NCBI GenBank assembly: GCA_018901375.1
Contig: JAHIEP010000153.1
Span: 1 to 18,129 of the forward strand
Direction of reading: 5' to 3'
DNA from: Nanobdellota archaeon
GTDB taxonomy: Archaea; Nanobdellota; Nanobdellia; Pacearchaeales; GW2011-AR1
Length of the DNA stretch: 18,129 nt
A program made the translations under genes and the position numbers. Positions 1-6,029 of the stretch are shown here, piece by piece. A model generated the notes under the pieces. That model saw nothing but the letters and a program-made list of their open reading frames with translations. It ran no database searches and was not told the origin of the DNA. How positions within the stretch are numbered: position 1 is the first letter of the stretch; each line of letters starts with the position of its first letter.

Positions 1-128
1 CCCAAAATCGTCAACAGCGAAGGCATAAACACCCCGGCAAAAGTACCAAACTTCCTCTCAGGCAACTTCTTCTTATAAGAAACCTCCTTCCCTAAATCCT
101 TATCAGCCACTATAATCTCTTTTTTCAT
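1..128 (-). CDS. N-terminus of an APC-superfamily permease, cation-chloride-cotransporter-like (partial)
   Basis: Only the first 42 codons are present; the gene runs off the left edge. The ATG is at 128-126 and the peptide begins MKKEIIVADKDLGKEV. After a short charged cytoplasmic stretch comes KFGTFAGVFMPSLLTILG (about residues 26-42). This resembles the segment entering the first membrane helix of the SLC12/cation-chloride cotransporter branch of the APC superfamily, where a GTF-GGVF-P-LTILG pattern is typical. The expected role is secondary transport of ions or amino acids across the cytoplasmic membrane; the substrate cannot be told. A TATA-like box sits about 26 nt upstream, so the transcript is probably leaderless. 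The family call rests on this one segment. Confidence 0.6.
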   Translation of the reverse strand, partial: MKKEIIVADKDLGKEVSYKKKLPERKFGTFAGVFMPSLLTIL

Positions 129-149
129 CCATAGAAAAACAAAAAAGCG

Positions 150-157
150 TATTTAAG
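150..157 (-). promoter_or_regulatory. TATA box for the partial permease gene
   Basis: CTTAAATA on the minus strand, centred about 26 nt before the ATG at 128, which is the archaeal spacing for a leaderless transcript. Confidence 0.5.
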
Positions 158-428
158 CCTTACTTCTCAAACCAGTATCTCCGATACTTATAAACAAAAA
201 CAAAACCCCAAAACAAAATCTGTGTTCATCTGTGTGCCATTATTAATACCCATTACAGAATTTACAAAAACACCGTCGCCAAAATTTCATTCACAACAAA
301 ATTACAGATTCAAAATTAAACCGTAACAAATCACTCAAGAATTACGAATTTTCATCGGAGATACTGATCCCATACTCCATCCCACAATTCAAAAATCCTC
401 CTCCCAAAACTCACACCATCCACCCAAG

Positions 429-500
429 CCCCGAAACCCCGAACCCCCGAAACCCCGAAATACCGAAACCCCGAAATACCGAAATACCAAAACCCCAGCA
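429..500. repeat. 8-nt tandem array, CCCCGAAA/TACCGAAA family
   Basis: Nine consecutive 8-nt units, mostly CCCCGAAA with TACCGAAA variants. The last two (485-492 and 493-500) are degenerate. The array ends 10 nt short of the MFS stop codon, in its 3' flank. The same two unit variants form an array inside the IleRS gene at 14897-14960. Confidence 0.9.
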
Positions 501-510
501 ACGCCGACCA

Positions 511-1713
511 CTAACGAGACTTCCTCTTACACTCAACAATATTCCTAACCCTCGAAGAAAGCAAAAACAAAGAAAACGTCAAAGCCGAAAAAAGTAAAAA
601 GATAAACTGAAAAGGCAAAAAGATAAGCAAAATCGAAGAAAACATTTTCCCAATAAAACTTCCAAAATCAACCGCAGTATTATACGGCCCATAAAAACGA
701 TACTCCTCAGTCCCACGAAGTATATCAAAAAAATACGCTTCCGTCGTCGGCTCCAACATAGCAACACCAACACTAGCCAAAACCAGCAACGACAAAACAA
801 CAAAAATATTCGGAACAAAAAAACAAATCAAAGCAATTAAAGAAACGAGAAAATAACCCATCTTGAAAATCTTCTTAAATCCACATCTACAAGCCAACTT
901 AGAAAAATAATATTCCAAGAATATCAACGGAACAGCGACGGCAAACAAAAAATATCCAATCCAAACTCCATCCAACCCAGAATGAATTATTTTCAACGGC
1001 ATAAAAACATAAATCAACGCCCACCACATATTTACACCACCCCCAAGAAAATACGCAACCGTCCGTCGCCCATCCTTAAAAAAAGCAAGAAAATTCTTAA
1101 ACATATTCCCATCAATCCGCTTCTTCTCACCCCTACCTTTAAGTTTTGTAAATTTGAAAAAAACCAAACCTATCATGGCAAACAAAGCAGACAAAAGAAA
1201 AACTCCCCTGAAACCAAAATCAGAAAAAACATAACCAGCAATCAAAGGACCAATCACCCACGAAAGATTAAAAAAACTATAAATCACACCCTCATTCGGA
1301 GCCAACATCTTCCTCGAAGAATTATCCCTGACAAGCAATCCAAAACTTGCAACCTTCAGAGAATACAAAAGCATAATAAAAACTGAAATAGCAATCACCA
1401 AATAAAAATTACGATTAAACGCAAAAAGGATATAGGCAATAATAAAAAGAAACAATGAAAAAGAATACAACTTCCTCTTATCATTCCGTTCAATTATGGG
1501 AACAAAAAAGAAAGAAGCTGAAAACGCAACCACCGTCAAAAAAGCAGCAATAAAACCGACGACGACATTACTATTAACAAAACTATCTAAATAAATCGAC
1601 CAAACAGTATCAGAATATGTCATAGCCAAAGAAACAAGAAAACCCACAAAAGAAAGTCTCGCAATATTTGTAAATCGAGCTACTCCATTCTGCTTCCTAA
1701 AAAGAACACCCAT
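511..1713 (-). CDS. Major facilitator superfamily (MFS) transporter
   Basis: A 400-residue integral membrane protein with about 12 hydrophobic segments and a long basic central loop (KFTKLKGRGEKKRIDG) separating two six-helix halves, as is normal for MFS carriers. Residues ERNDKRKL after the second helix sit where the basic cytoplasmic loop 2-3 motif of MFS proteins lies. A TTG one codon upstream (1716) is possible, but ATG at 1713 is preferred because a TATA box lies 25 nt upstream of it. The substrate is not predictable. The gene is divergent from the tRNA-Ser gene, with both core promoters packed into about 80 bp. The coding strand is strongly T/G-rich, reflecting the regional strand skew. 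No tandem repeat interrupts this gene. Confidence 0.85.
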   Translation of the reverse strand: MGVLFRKQNGVARFTNIARLSFVGFLVSLAMTYSDTVWSIYLDSFVNSNVVVGFIAAFLTVVAFSASFFFVPIIERNDKRKLYSFSLFLFIIAYILFAFNRNFYLVIAISVFIMLLYSLKVASFGLLVRDNSSRKMLAPNEGVIYSFFNLSWVIGPLIAGYVFSDFGFRGVFLLSALFAMIGLVFFKFTKLKGRGEKKRIDGNMFKNFLAFFKDGRRTVAYFLGGGVNMWWALIYVFMPLKIIHSGLDGVWIGYFLFAVAVPLIFLEYYFSKLACRCGFKKIFKMGYFLVSLIALICFFVPNIFVVLSLLVLASVGVAMLEPTTEAYFFDILRGTEEYRFYGPYNTAVDFGSFIGKMFSSILLIFLPFQFIFLLFSALTFSLFLLSSRVRNIVECKRKSR

Positions 1714-1734
1714 CAACTAAAGAATCCGACATCC

Positions 1735-1742
1735 TATAAAAA
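1735..1742 (-). promoter_or_regulatory. TATA box of the MFS gene
   Basis: TTTTTATA on the minus strand, centred about 25 nt before ATG 1713; a leaderless arrangement, back to back with the tRNA promoter. Confidence 0.5.
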
Positions 1743-1764
1743 CCTTTTTAGCAAACCAGGAAAA

Positions 1765-1772
1765 CTTTATAA
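1765..1772 (+). promoter_or_regulatory. TATA box of tRNA-Ser
   Basis: CTTTATAA lies 25-32 nt before the first tRNA nucleotide, a standard position for an archaeal box A. Confidence 0.7.
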
Positions 1773-1796
1773 CCCGTCATTTTATTTAATTCCTAT

Positions 1797-1877
1797 GCCT
1801 ACATCGCATAACGGTATTGCACTTGGTTGCTAACCAAGACCCTTCGGGGTACCCAGGTTCGACTCCTGGTGTAGGCG
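1797..1877 (+). tRNA. tRNA-Ser(GCU)
   Basis: Acceptor GCCTACA (1797-1803) pairs with TGTAGGC (1870-1876) and the discriminator is G1877. The anticodon stem CTTGG/CCAAG encloses the loop TTGCTAA with anticodon GCT. The long variable arm ACCC-TTCG-GGGT marks a class II tRNA. The T arm is CCAGG-TTCGACT-CCTGG. There is no intron and no encoded CCA. It decodes AGC/AGU serine codons. A CCTACCT heptad array begins only 4 nt after its 3' end. Confidence 0.97.
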
Positions 1878-1880
1878 TCC

Positions 1881-1922
1881 CCTACCTCCTACCTCCTACC
1901 CCCTACCACCTACCTCCTACCA
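1881..1922. repeat. 7-nt tandem array (CCTACCT)x6
   Basis: Six consecutive 7-nt units varying only in the last base (CCTACC plus T, T, C, A, T, A). It lies in the 3' flank of tRNA-Ser. Confidence 0.9.
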
Positions 1923-1942
1923 TCCAAGAGTGATAAGAAACA

Positions 1943-1949
1943 TTTATAA
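1943..1949 (+). promoter_or_regulatory. TATA box for the three-hairpin RNA or leader
   Basis: TTTATAA is centred about 26 nt before position 1972, exactly where the first hairpin begins. It is well separated from the TATA-like sequence next to the PC4-like start codon. Confidence 0.5.
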
Positions 1950-1971
1950 CCCATAAACACGCAATCACTAC

Positions 1972-2055
1972 ATTCAACTTCGGTTGAATATTTTGACTTC
2001 GGTCAAAACTTGGAGGTTAAACAGCTTCGGTTATTTAACCTCCTCCTTTTATTTA
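1972..2055 (+). ncRNA. Candidate small RNA or structured leader: three consecutive UUCG-capped hairpins
   Basis: Hairpin 1 is ATTCAAC (1972-1978) with GTTGAAT (1983-1989) around TTCG. Hairpin 2 is TTTTGAC (1991-1997) with GTCAAAA (2002-2008) around TTCG. Hairpin 3 is a perfect 10-bp stem, GGAGGTTAAA (2012-2021) with TTTAACCTCC (2034-2043), whose loop again folds to a C(TTCG)G cap. A T-rich tract, the archaeal termination signal, follows at 2047-2057. A TATA box lies about 26 nt upstream of hairpin 1. Hairpins 1 and 2 are separated by one base and hairpins 2 and 3 by three, so little of the element is unpaired. Alternatives are a 5' leader or attenuator of the PC4-like gene, or a cluster of the hairpin repeats seen elsewhere in the window. 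C(UUCG)G is a known very stable RNA tetraloop. Confidence 0.55.
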
Positions 2056-2064
2056 TTATATAAA
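2049..2064 (+). promoter_or_regulatory. AT-rich core promoter of the PC4-like gene
   Basis: TTTATTTATTATATAA-type sequence ends about 16 nt before ATG 2080; its left part has the usual 26-27 nt spacing for a leaderless start. Confidence 0.4.
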
Positions 2065-2079
2065 TATTATAAAACAAAA

Positions 2080-2403
2080 ATGGAAAAAGACATAGGGAAA
2101 ATTCAAAAAGGAGAATATCAGGGAACCGTCACAGAAATCGTTATCGGCCTTCGAGAGTACAACGGCAAGACCGGAGTAGATATTAGAGAATTTACCAAAA
2201 GCGAAACCTACACCGGACCAACAAAAAAAGGACTAAGAATCCCAGCCGACAAATTCGAAGAATTCAAACAAATGATAAACTCAATAAAACCATCAGACCT
2301 AACACCTCAGCTAACACCTAGCACCCAACATCTAACATCTAACACAGAGCCCACAGAAACCGAAAACGACGACGCTGGCATCGACGAATCCGGCCTAATG
2401 TAA
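2080..2403 (+). CDS. PC4-like (p15) ssDNA-binding transcriptional coactivator
   Basis: A 107-residue protein. The core, about residues 12-66, has the PC4 pattern of a strand ending in VDIREFTKSE, a lysine-rich turn (GPTKKGLRIP), and a helix (DKFEEFKQMINSI). PC4-family proteins bind single-stranded or melted DNA and act with the transcription machinery. An upstream in-frame TTG at 1984 exists, but that extension would run through the UUCG hairpins and looks non-coding; ATG 2080 matches the core start and the promoter spacing. Residues about 74-88 are encoded by a CCTAACA-type heptad array, and the tail is acidic (END-DAGIDESGLM), unlike the basic core. The tail may be a disordered appendage acquired by repeat insertion. 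Confidence 0.75.
   Translation: MEKDIGKIQKGEYQGTVTEIVIGLREYNGKTGVDIREFTKSETYTGPTKKGLRIPADKFEEFKQMINSIKPSDLTPQLTPSTQHLTSNTEPTETENDDAGIDESGLM
2298..2344. repeat. 7-nt array of the CCTAACA family inside the PC4-like gene
   Basis: Units CCTAACA, then a 13-nt imperfect double unit, CCTAGCA, CCCAACA, TCTAACA, TCTAACA. It encodes a Thr/Ser/Pro/Gln-rich stretch in the C-terminal tail. The same unit family recurs at 5443-5477 and 12783-12810. Confidence 0.75.
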
Positions 2404-2480
2404 TTCTAAACCCCACCTCATCCTTATATAATTATATAATCATAATAATCAAAACAAAAAATCTAGCAACACCCTCATTC

Positions 2481-2544
2481 TGAAGCGAAGCGTCTCTGAA
2501 GCGAAGCGTCTCTGAAGCGAAGCGTATCCAAAGCGAAGCGTCTC
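2481..2544. repeat. 16-nt array with GCGAAGC mini-hairpins upstream of the CYTH gene
   Basis: Four 16-nt units of TGAAGCGAAGCGTCTC; the third and fourth carry small changes. Each contains GCGAAGC, at 2485, 2501, 2517 and 2533. It lies just upstream of the cyaB-like promoter palindrome. Confidence 0.95.
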
Positions 2545-2548
2545 TAAA

Positions 2549-2581
2549 GGAATAAGTTTAAAAGTACAACCAACTTATTCC
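2549..2581 (+). promoter_or_regulatory. Palindrome around the CYTH gene TATA box, operator-like
   Basis: GGAATAAGTT (2549-2558) and AACTTATTCC (2572-2581) form a perfect 10-bp inverted repeat with a 13-nt spacer. The TATA-like TTTAAA (2557-2562) overlaps the left arm, and the expected initiation site (about 2585) is just past the right arm. A dimeric repressor bound here would block TBP/TFB; a cis hairpin is the alternative. Confidence 0.5.
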
Positions 2582-2596
2582 TGTCAAGGTGATAAA

Positions 2597-3196
2597 ATGG
2601 TCTGGTTAGAAGTAGAAACAAAAGTGAAATTAGACGACGAACAAGTCCCAGCTCTCAGAGAAAAAATTAAAAAAATCGCAAAATTCGAAAAGCGAGGACA
2701 AAAATCCGACGACTACTTCGCAATCCAAAAAAGAGGCTTCCCAAAAAAAGCATTTCGTTTCAGATCAATGGGAGACAAAATAGAAATCACTTTCAAAAAA
2801 CACGTAAAAAGTCTCTGGACAAAAGAAGTCGTCGTAAAACAAGAATTCGAATTTAACCTCGACGGCAAAGAAAATATGGAAGACCTAATGGCACTTCTCA
2901 AAGACTTCGGCTTCAAAGAGTGGGTAAAAAAAATCAAACGAAACGAAACCTACAAACACAAAAAAGATAAAAACATCTCAATCGAAATCAACTTCGTCAA
3001 ACACCTCGGCTACTTTATGGAAATCGAATACCTCTGCCAAAAACACGAAGTCAAAAAGGCAATCAACGCAGTAACAAATACTCTTAAAGAACTCGACATC
3101 GACTTCAATCAAATAGACAACACTGGCTACACAAAAATGCTCTGGTACAAAGGAACCAAAGGAAAAACTAAATTCATAGACAAATACATAGACTAA
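2597..3196 (+). CDS. cyaB: CYTH-domain protein (class IV adenylate cyclase / triphosphatase family)
   Basis: The 199-residue protein starts with the CYTH signature ExExK (E5, E7, K9 in EVETKVKL). Further paired basic and acidic strands follow (FRFRSMGDKIEITFKKH, KQEFEF, SIEINFVKHLGYFMEIE) as expected for the triphosphate tunnel fold. The family hydrolyses or cyclises triphosphates (ATP to cAMP, thiamine triphosphate, inorganic triphosphate); archaeal members are mostly of unproven activity, so the symbol is a family label. The start is set by a strong Shine-Dalgarno, AAGGTGAT at 2587-2594, one of few in the window. Its TAA overlaps the acetyl-CoA synthetase ATG (TAATG), implying translational coupling. 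Confidence 0.85.
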   Translation: MVWLEVETKVKLDDEQVPALREKIKKIAKFEKRGQKSDDYFAIQKRGFPKKAFRFRSMGDKIEITFKKHVKSLWTKEVVVKQEFEFNLDGKENMEDLMALLKDFGFKEWVKKIKRNETYKHKKDKNISIEINFVKHLGYFMEIEYLCQKHEVKKAINAVTNTLKELDIDFNQIDNTGYTKMLWYKGTKGKTKFIDKYID

Positions 3197-5208
3197 TGAA
3201 AAAACACAATCACCAACAAGCGAAGCGACCGACTACCGACAAGCGAAGCAACCATCAAGCGAAGCGACCAGCCGTTTCTTATATAATCAAAAGAAACGGC
3301 GCTTACTGGCCTAGCAAAGAAATGAAAAAAATCGCAAACATATCCGATCCTAAAATTTACGAGAAGGCAGCAAAAGATCCAATAAAATTCTGGGGCAAAC
3401 TAGCCGAAGAAGGAATCTCTTGGGAAAAGAAATGGGACAAAACCTACGTCGAAAAACTCCCCTACTTCGAATGGTTCAAGGGCGGAAAATTAAATTTCTG
3501 CATAAACTGCGTCGACAGACACCTCGACCAACCAAACAAAACCGCATTAATCTGGATACCCGAACCAATAAATGAAAAACCAATAAAAATAACCTACGGA
3601 GAACTACACAACAAAGTAAGCAAATTCGCAAACGTCCTAAAACAAAACGGAATAGAAAAAGGCGACGTCGTATCTATCTACCTACCTATGGTGCCTCAAG
3701 CTCTAATCGCAATGCTCGCCTGCACAAGAATCGGAGCAATCCACTCAGTAGTTTTCTCCGCATTTTCAGCAGACGCATTAAAAACAAGAATCATCGACGG
3801 CAAAGCAAAAATCCTAATCACCTCCGACGGATATTACCGAAAAGGAAAACCGGAAGACTTATTGAAAAAAGCAAAGAAAGCAGCAAAGAGAACAACCGTA
3901 AAAAAAATCATAGTAGTAAGTAGAATCGGAAAAAAAGTAAGAGGAAGAAAATTCCTAAACTTCGACGAGGAATTAGAAAAAGCGGACGATTATTGTGAGC
4001 CGGAGATGATGAAATCCGAAGACACAATGTTTTTGCTTTACACATCGGGAACTACTGGAAAACCAAAAGGCGTTATCCACGACACTGGAGGATACGCAAC
4101 TCAAGCCTACTGGACATGCAAATGGAATTTCGACCTACACCCTGAAGATGTAATGTGGTGTACCGCCGACATCGGATGGATAACCGGACACACCTACGCA
4201 ATGTACGGACCACTATTAACCGGAGCGACAACCCTAATCTACGAAGGCGGACCAACATTTCCAAACCCAGGTAGATGGTGGAAAATAATTCAAGATTACA
4301 AAGTCAACGTTTTTTACACCGCACCAACTGCAATTAGACTGTTTATGAAAGAAAACCCAAGCTGGATAAAAAAACACGATTTGTCCTCGCTAAAAATTCT
4401 AGGAAGCGTAGGAGAACCAATCGACAAAAAATCCTGGATGTGGTACTTAGAAAAAATCGGAGGTTCCCGTTGTCCAATCATAGACACCTGGTGGCAAACC
4501 GAAACCGGCGGAACCGTAATCAACACCCTACCAGGAATCGGACCCTTCGTCCCAACAATCTCAGGAAAAAGTTTCCCAGGAACCGAACATGTCATAGTTA
4601 ACGAAAAAGGAAACCCCGTAAAAAAGGGAGAGTCCGGATTCCTAGCACAAAAAAGCCCATTCGCACCAGGCATGCTCCACGGCGTCCACAACAATCACAA
4701 AAAATACGTCGACACCTACTGGAAAAAATTCAAAACAATGTACGACACCAGCGACGGAGCTCACATAGAAAACAATCTAATAAGAATAACCGGACGAACC
4801 GACGACGTAATGAAAGTCGCAGGACACCGACTCGCAACAGCCGAAGTCGAAAACGCAATTCACGACAACAAAAAAGTCGGAGACTGCGCAGTCGTCCCAA
4901 TGCCAGACAAAATGAAAGGCCAAGTTCCAATCGCTTTCGTTGTCCTCAAAAAAAGCAAGCCTTCAGAAAAATTAGAAAAAAAATTAATCAAATACGTCGA
5001 CAAAAAAATCGGCCCGACCGCAAGACCAAAAAAAATATTCTTCGTCGACGACCTACCAAAAACTCGTTCCGGAAAAATCATGCGAAGAATCCTAAGAGCT
5101 CTACTAATCAACGAAAAACCAGAAGGCCTCTCAACCCTGATCAACCCAGACTCCGTAGAAAAAATCAAAACAATAATCAACCAAAAAATACCTACATCTA
5201 ACAAATAA
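3196..5208 (+). CDS. acs: Acetyl-CoA synthetase, AMP-forming
   Basis: The 670-residue enzyme converts acetate, ATP and CoA to acetyl-CoA, AMP and PPi. Visible motifs are the P-loop-like YTSGTTGKPKG (Y282-G292), WWQTETGG (W432-G439), the adenylate-binding TGRTDDVMKVAGHR hinge region, and KTRSGKIMRR near the C-terminus with K627 as the expected adenylation lysine. The family N-terminal region is recognisable from about residue 36 (AYWPSKEMKKIANISD). Before it lie about 25 residues encoded by a GCGAAGC array and a 10-bp inverted repeat, so the N-terminus looks extended by repeat DNA. ATG 3196 is chosen because it overlaps the upstream stop; ATG 3322 would omit the repeat-coded part but lacks a good ribosome binding site. 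Confidence 0.93.
   Translation: MKKHNHQQAKRPTTDKRSNHQAKRPAVSYIIKRNGAYWPSKEMKKIANISDPKIYEKAAKDPIKFWGKLAEEGISWEKKWDKTYVEKLPYFEWFKGGKLNFCINCVDRHLDQPNKTALIWIPEPINEKPIKITYGELHNKVSKFANVLKQNGIEKGDVVSIYLPMVPQALIAMLACTRIGAIHSVVFSAFSADALKTRIIDGKAKILITSDGYYRKGKPEDLLKKAKKAAKRTTVKKIIVVSRIGKKVRGRKFLNFDEELEKADDYCEPEMMKSEDTMFLLYTSGTTGKPKGVIHDTGGYATQAYWTCKWNFDLHPEDVMWCTADIGWITGHTYAMYGPLLTGATTLIYEGGPTFPNPGRWWKIIQDYKVNVFYTAPTAIRLFMKENPSWIKKHDLSSLKILGSVGEPIDKKSWMWYLEKIGGSRCPIIDTWWQTETGGTVINTLPGIGPFVPTISGKSFPGTEHVIVNEKGNPVKKGESGFLAQKSPFAPGMLHGVHNNHKKYVDTYWKKFKTMYDTSDGAHIENNLIRITGRTDDVMKVAGHRLATAEVENAIHDNKKVGDCAVVPMPDKMKGQVPIAFVVLKKSKPSEKLEKKLIKYVDKKIGPTARPKKIFFVDDLPKTRSGKIMRRILRALLINEKPEGLSTLINPDSVEKIKTIINQKIPTSNK
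3217..3300. repeat. GCGAAGC array plus 10-bp inverted repeat inside the acs 5' end
   Basis: Three units beginning CAAGCGAAGC (3217, 3240, 3256; 23, 16 and 16 nt long) are followed at once by GCCGTTTCTT (3271-3280) and its exact complement AAGAAACGGC (3291-3300) around a 10-nt AT-rich loop. It is read in frame as the Acs N-terminal extension. Confidence 0.9.
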
Positions 5209-5329
5209 AAAGGATGGCAAAATATATTCATCCAACAAATTCCAAACCACATTACCAGTTACATCTACAAAAAAATCCCACAACGTCCCCAGAACCCTCC
5301 CACAATACACAAACCTACCCACAACCAAC

Positions 5330-5420
5330 TCATGACCCCCTCGTGGCATTACCAAACTTTTTGTTTAGCGAATAGCGGCCTTTCGGATGAAGCGAAGCGC
5401 CGAAAGGTAAACAAAAAACA
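5330..5420. repeat. ~88-bp nested-hairpin intergenic element, copy A
   Basis: Outer stem TTTTTGTTTA (5358-5367) with TAAACAAAAA (5408-5417). Inner stem CCTTTCGG (5379-5386) with CCGAAAGG (5400-5407). An 11-nt 5' bulge begins GCGAATAGC, and the 13-nt apical loop contains GCGAAGC. A conserved 5' flank reads CCCCCTCGTGGCATTACC. Copies B and C are at 12680 and 12819. Confidence 0.92.
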
Positions 5421-5442
5421 AGCAACCAAGTCAAATCTATTT

Positions 5443-5477
5443 TCTAACACCTAACCCCTAAAACCTAACACCTAATT
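5443..5477. repeat. 7-nt array of the CCTAACA family
   Basis: Five 7-nt units: TCTAACA, CCTAACC, CCTAAAA, CCTAACA, CCTAATT. It lies about 25 nt past hairpin-element copy A, as a related array follows copy B. Confidence 0.85.
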
Positions 5478-5571
5478 AGTAGCACTACCAAAAAAATCTA
5501 TGTAAGTCCGTCCCAAGTCCATGTAAGTCCGTTCATAAAAATTAATTATTCCAAAGCTAAAACAATCATCA

Positions 5572-5817
5572 TCAAGCACAATCAATCTTATCACACATAC
5601 AATAAGGCAGTTTCTCTCCACACTTTTTCAAAAAAACTTTCGTCTCACTTTTCAAATGCTTTTTGCACATATAAAACCAACTACTCTCATACTTCTTAGA
5701 AATCATAGATGGATATATCTCCACATAAGCAAAATTGCAACACTCCGGATAATCACACATAGGTCTCCTTTTTCCATTCTTATCTCTTTTATATTTTATC
5801 GGAATAGATTTTCCCAT
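5572..5817 (-). CDS. Small Cys-rich protein, possible zinc-binding (hypothetical)
   Basis: An 81-residue protein that I do not recognise. It has cysteines at 21, 26 and 27, a CKKH element (C51, H54), and a C-terminal cluster C66, C73, C75, C80. C21-x4-C26 with C51-x2-H54 could form one zinc site and the tail cysteines another. The first 20 residues are strongly basic, so nucleic-acid contact is possible. Reality of the gene is supported by a TATA box (AGTTTAAA, 5848-5841 on the minus strand) centred 27 nt before the ATG and by the ordered Cys pattern. An 86-codon frame on the other strand lacks such signals. Confidence 0.6.
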   Translation of the reverse strand: MGKSIPIKYKRDKNGKRRPMCDYPECCNFAYVEIYPSMISKKYESSWFYMCKKHLKSETKVFLKKCGEKLPYCMCDKIDCA

Positions 5818-5840
5818 TCATACCCATCTTTTTTAATTAT

Positions 5841-5848
5841 TTTAAACT
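5841..5848 (-). promoter_or_regulatory. TATA box of the Cys-rich small protein
   Basis: AGTTTAAA on the minus strand, centred 27 nt upstream of ATG 5817; leaderless spacing. Confidence 0.45.
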
Positions 5849-5893
5849 TTTCCCAACCAACAACAAAACTCATCTCACCAGAGATACCTAAAG

Positions 5894-5930
5894 GGTTAAA
5901 TAACCAAACAACATAAAAATACCAAGAGGT
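5894..5930 (+). promoter_or_regulatory. Promoter and Shine-Dalgarno upstream of the korA leader ORF
   Basis: TTAAATAA (5896-5903) lies inside a near-palindrome GGTTA-AA-TAACC (5894-5905). Initiation is expected near 5926, followed by AGAGGT (5925-5930) 3 nt before ATG 5934. These signals point to the leader ORF at 5934, not to the korA ATG at 6030. Confidence 0.5.
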
Positions 5931-5933
5931 AAA

Positions 5934-6026
5934 ATGCGCAAAAATATATCACTCCGCCAACTCGGGCAAAGCCCTACTATCAGGGAAAATCTACGATTTT
6001 CCCGGACTATCAGCGAAGCGGACTAA
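5934..6026 (+). CDS. 30-codon leader ORF before korA, encoded by mini-hairpin repeat
   Basis: ATG 5934 has its own Shine-Dalgarno. The frame runs through three mini-hairpins to TAA at 6024-6026, leaving 3 nt (CCC) before korA ATG 6030. It is in the same frame as korA. The peptide ends TISEAD, as does the leader ORF before dph5. The korA ATG has no Shine-Dalgarno, so korA translation probably depends on termination-reinitiation. The first residues MRKNIS resemble the KorA start MRLNIT. It could be a regulatory leader, or the scar of a repeat inserted at the start codon. Translation is inferred, not shown. Confidence 0.5.
   Translation: MRKNISLRQLGQSPTIRENLRFSRTISEAD
5964..6019. repeat. Mini-hairpin array in the korA leader
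   Basis: GGGC-AAA-GCCC (5964-5974); GGGAAAATC (5983-5991) with GATTTTCCC (5995-6003) around a TAC loop, a perfect 9-bp stem; and GCGAAGC (6013-6019). The linkers are ACTATCA, as in the dph5 leader array. Confidence 0.9.
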
Positions 6027-6029
6027 CCC

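Larger units (their letters stand above)
129..510. other. 382-bp gene-free region with repeats
   Basis: I see no credible gene here. It holds the permease promoter; a 6-bp hairpin with a 3-nt loop (AGTATC 174-179, GATACT 183-188); a 10-nt tandem pair at 220-239 (TCTGTGTTCA, TCTGTGTGCC); an exact 13-bp inverted repeat (173-185 against 354-366); and an 8-nt tandem array at 429-500. Confidence 0.6.
5209..5571. other. 363-bp gene-free region between convergent genes
   Basis: It lies between acs (+) and a small Cys-rich gene (-). It holds hairpin-element copy A (5330-5420), a CCTAACA array (5443-5477), and a 12-nt direct repeat, ATGTAAGTCCGT, at 5500 and 5521. I see no credible gene. Confidence 0.6.

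Noticed and set aside
982..1386. 134-codon + strand frame opposite the MFS gene
   Set aside because: Lys/Asn/Pro/His-rich antisense shadow of a clear membrane transporter.
1984..2079. Upstream extension of the PC4-like protein from a TTG
   Set aside because: It would translate the UUCG hairpins; ATG 2080 fits the promoter and the conserved core.
5131..5355. 74-codon minus-strand frame at the acs 3' end
   Set aside because: It overlaps the end of acs and begins inside hairpin-element copy A; no promoter or family features.
5358..5417. Plain intrinsic terminator for acs
   Set aside because: On the + strand the stem is followed by A residues, not T; copy B also lies more than 75 nt past dph5 and copy C over 200 nt, so simple termination does not explain all three copies.
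5330..5420. Insertion sequence
   Set aside because: No transposase and no clear target duplication; kept only as a repeated hairpin element.
5656..5916. 86-codon + strand frame opposite the Cys-rich gene
   Set aside because: No promoter at the correct spacing and no recognisable pattern; the opposite strand has an ordered Cys/His arrangement and a TATA box.
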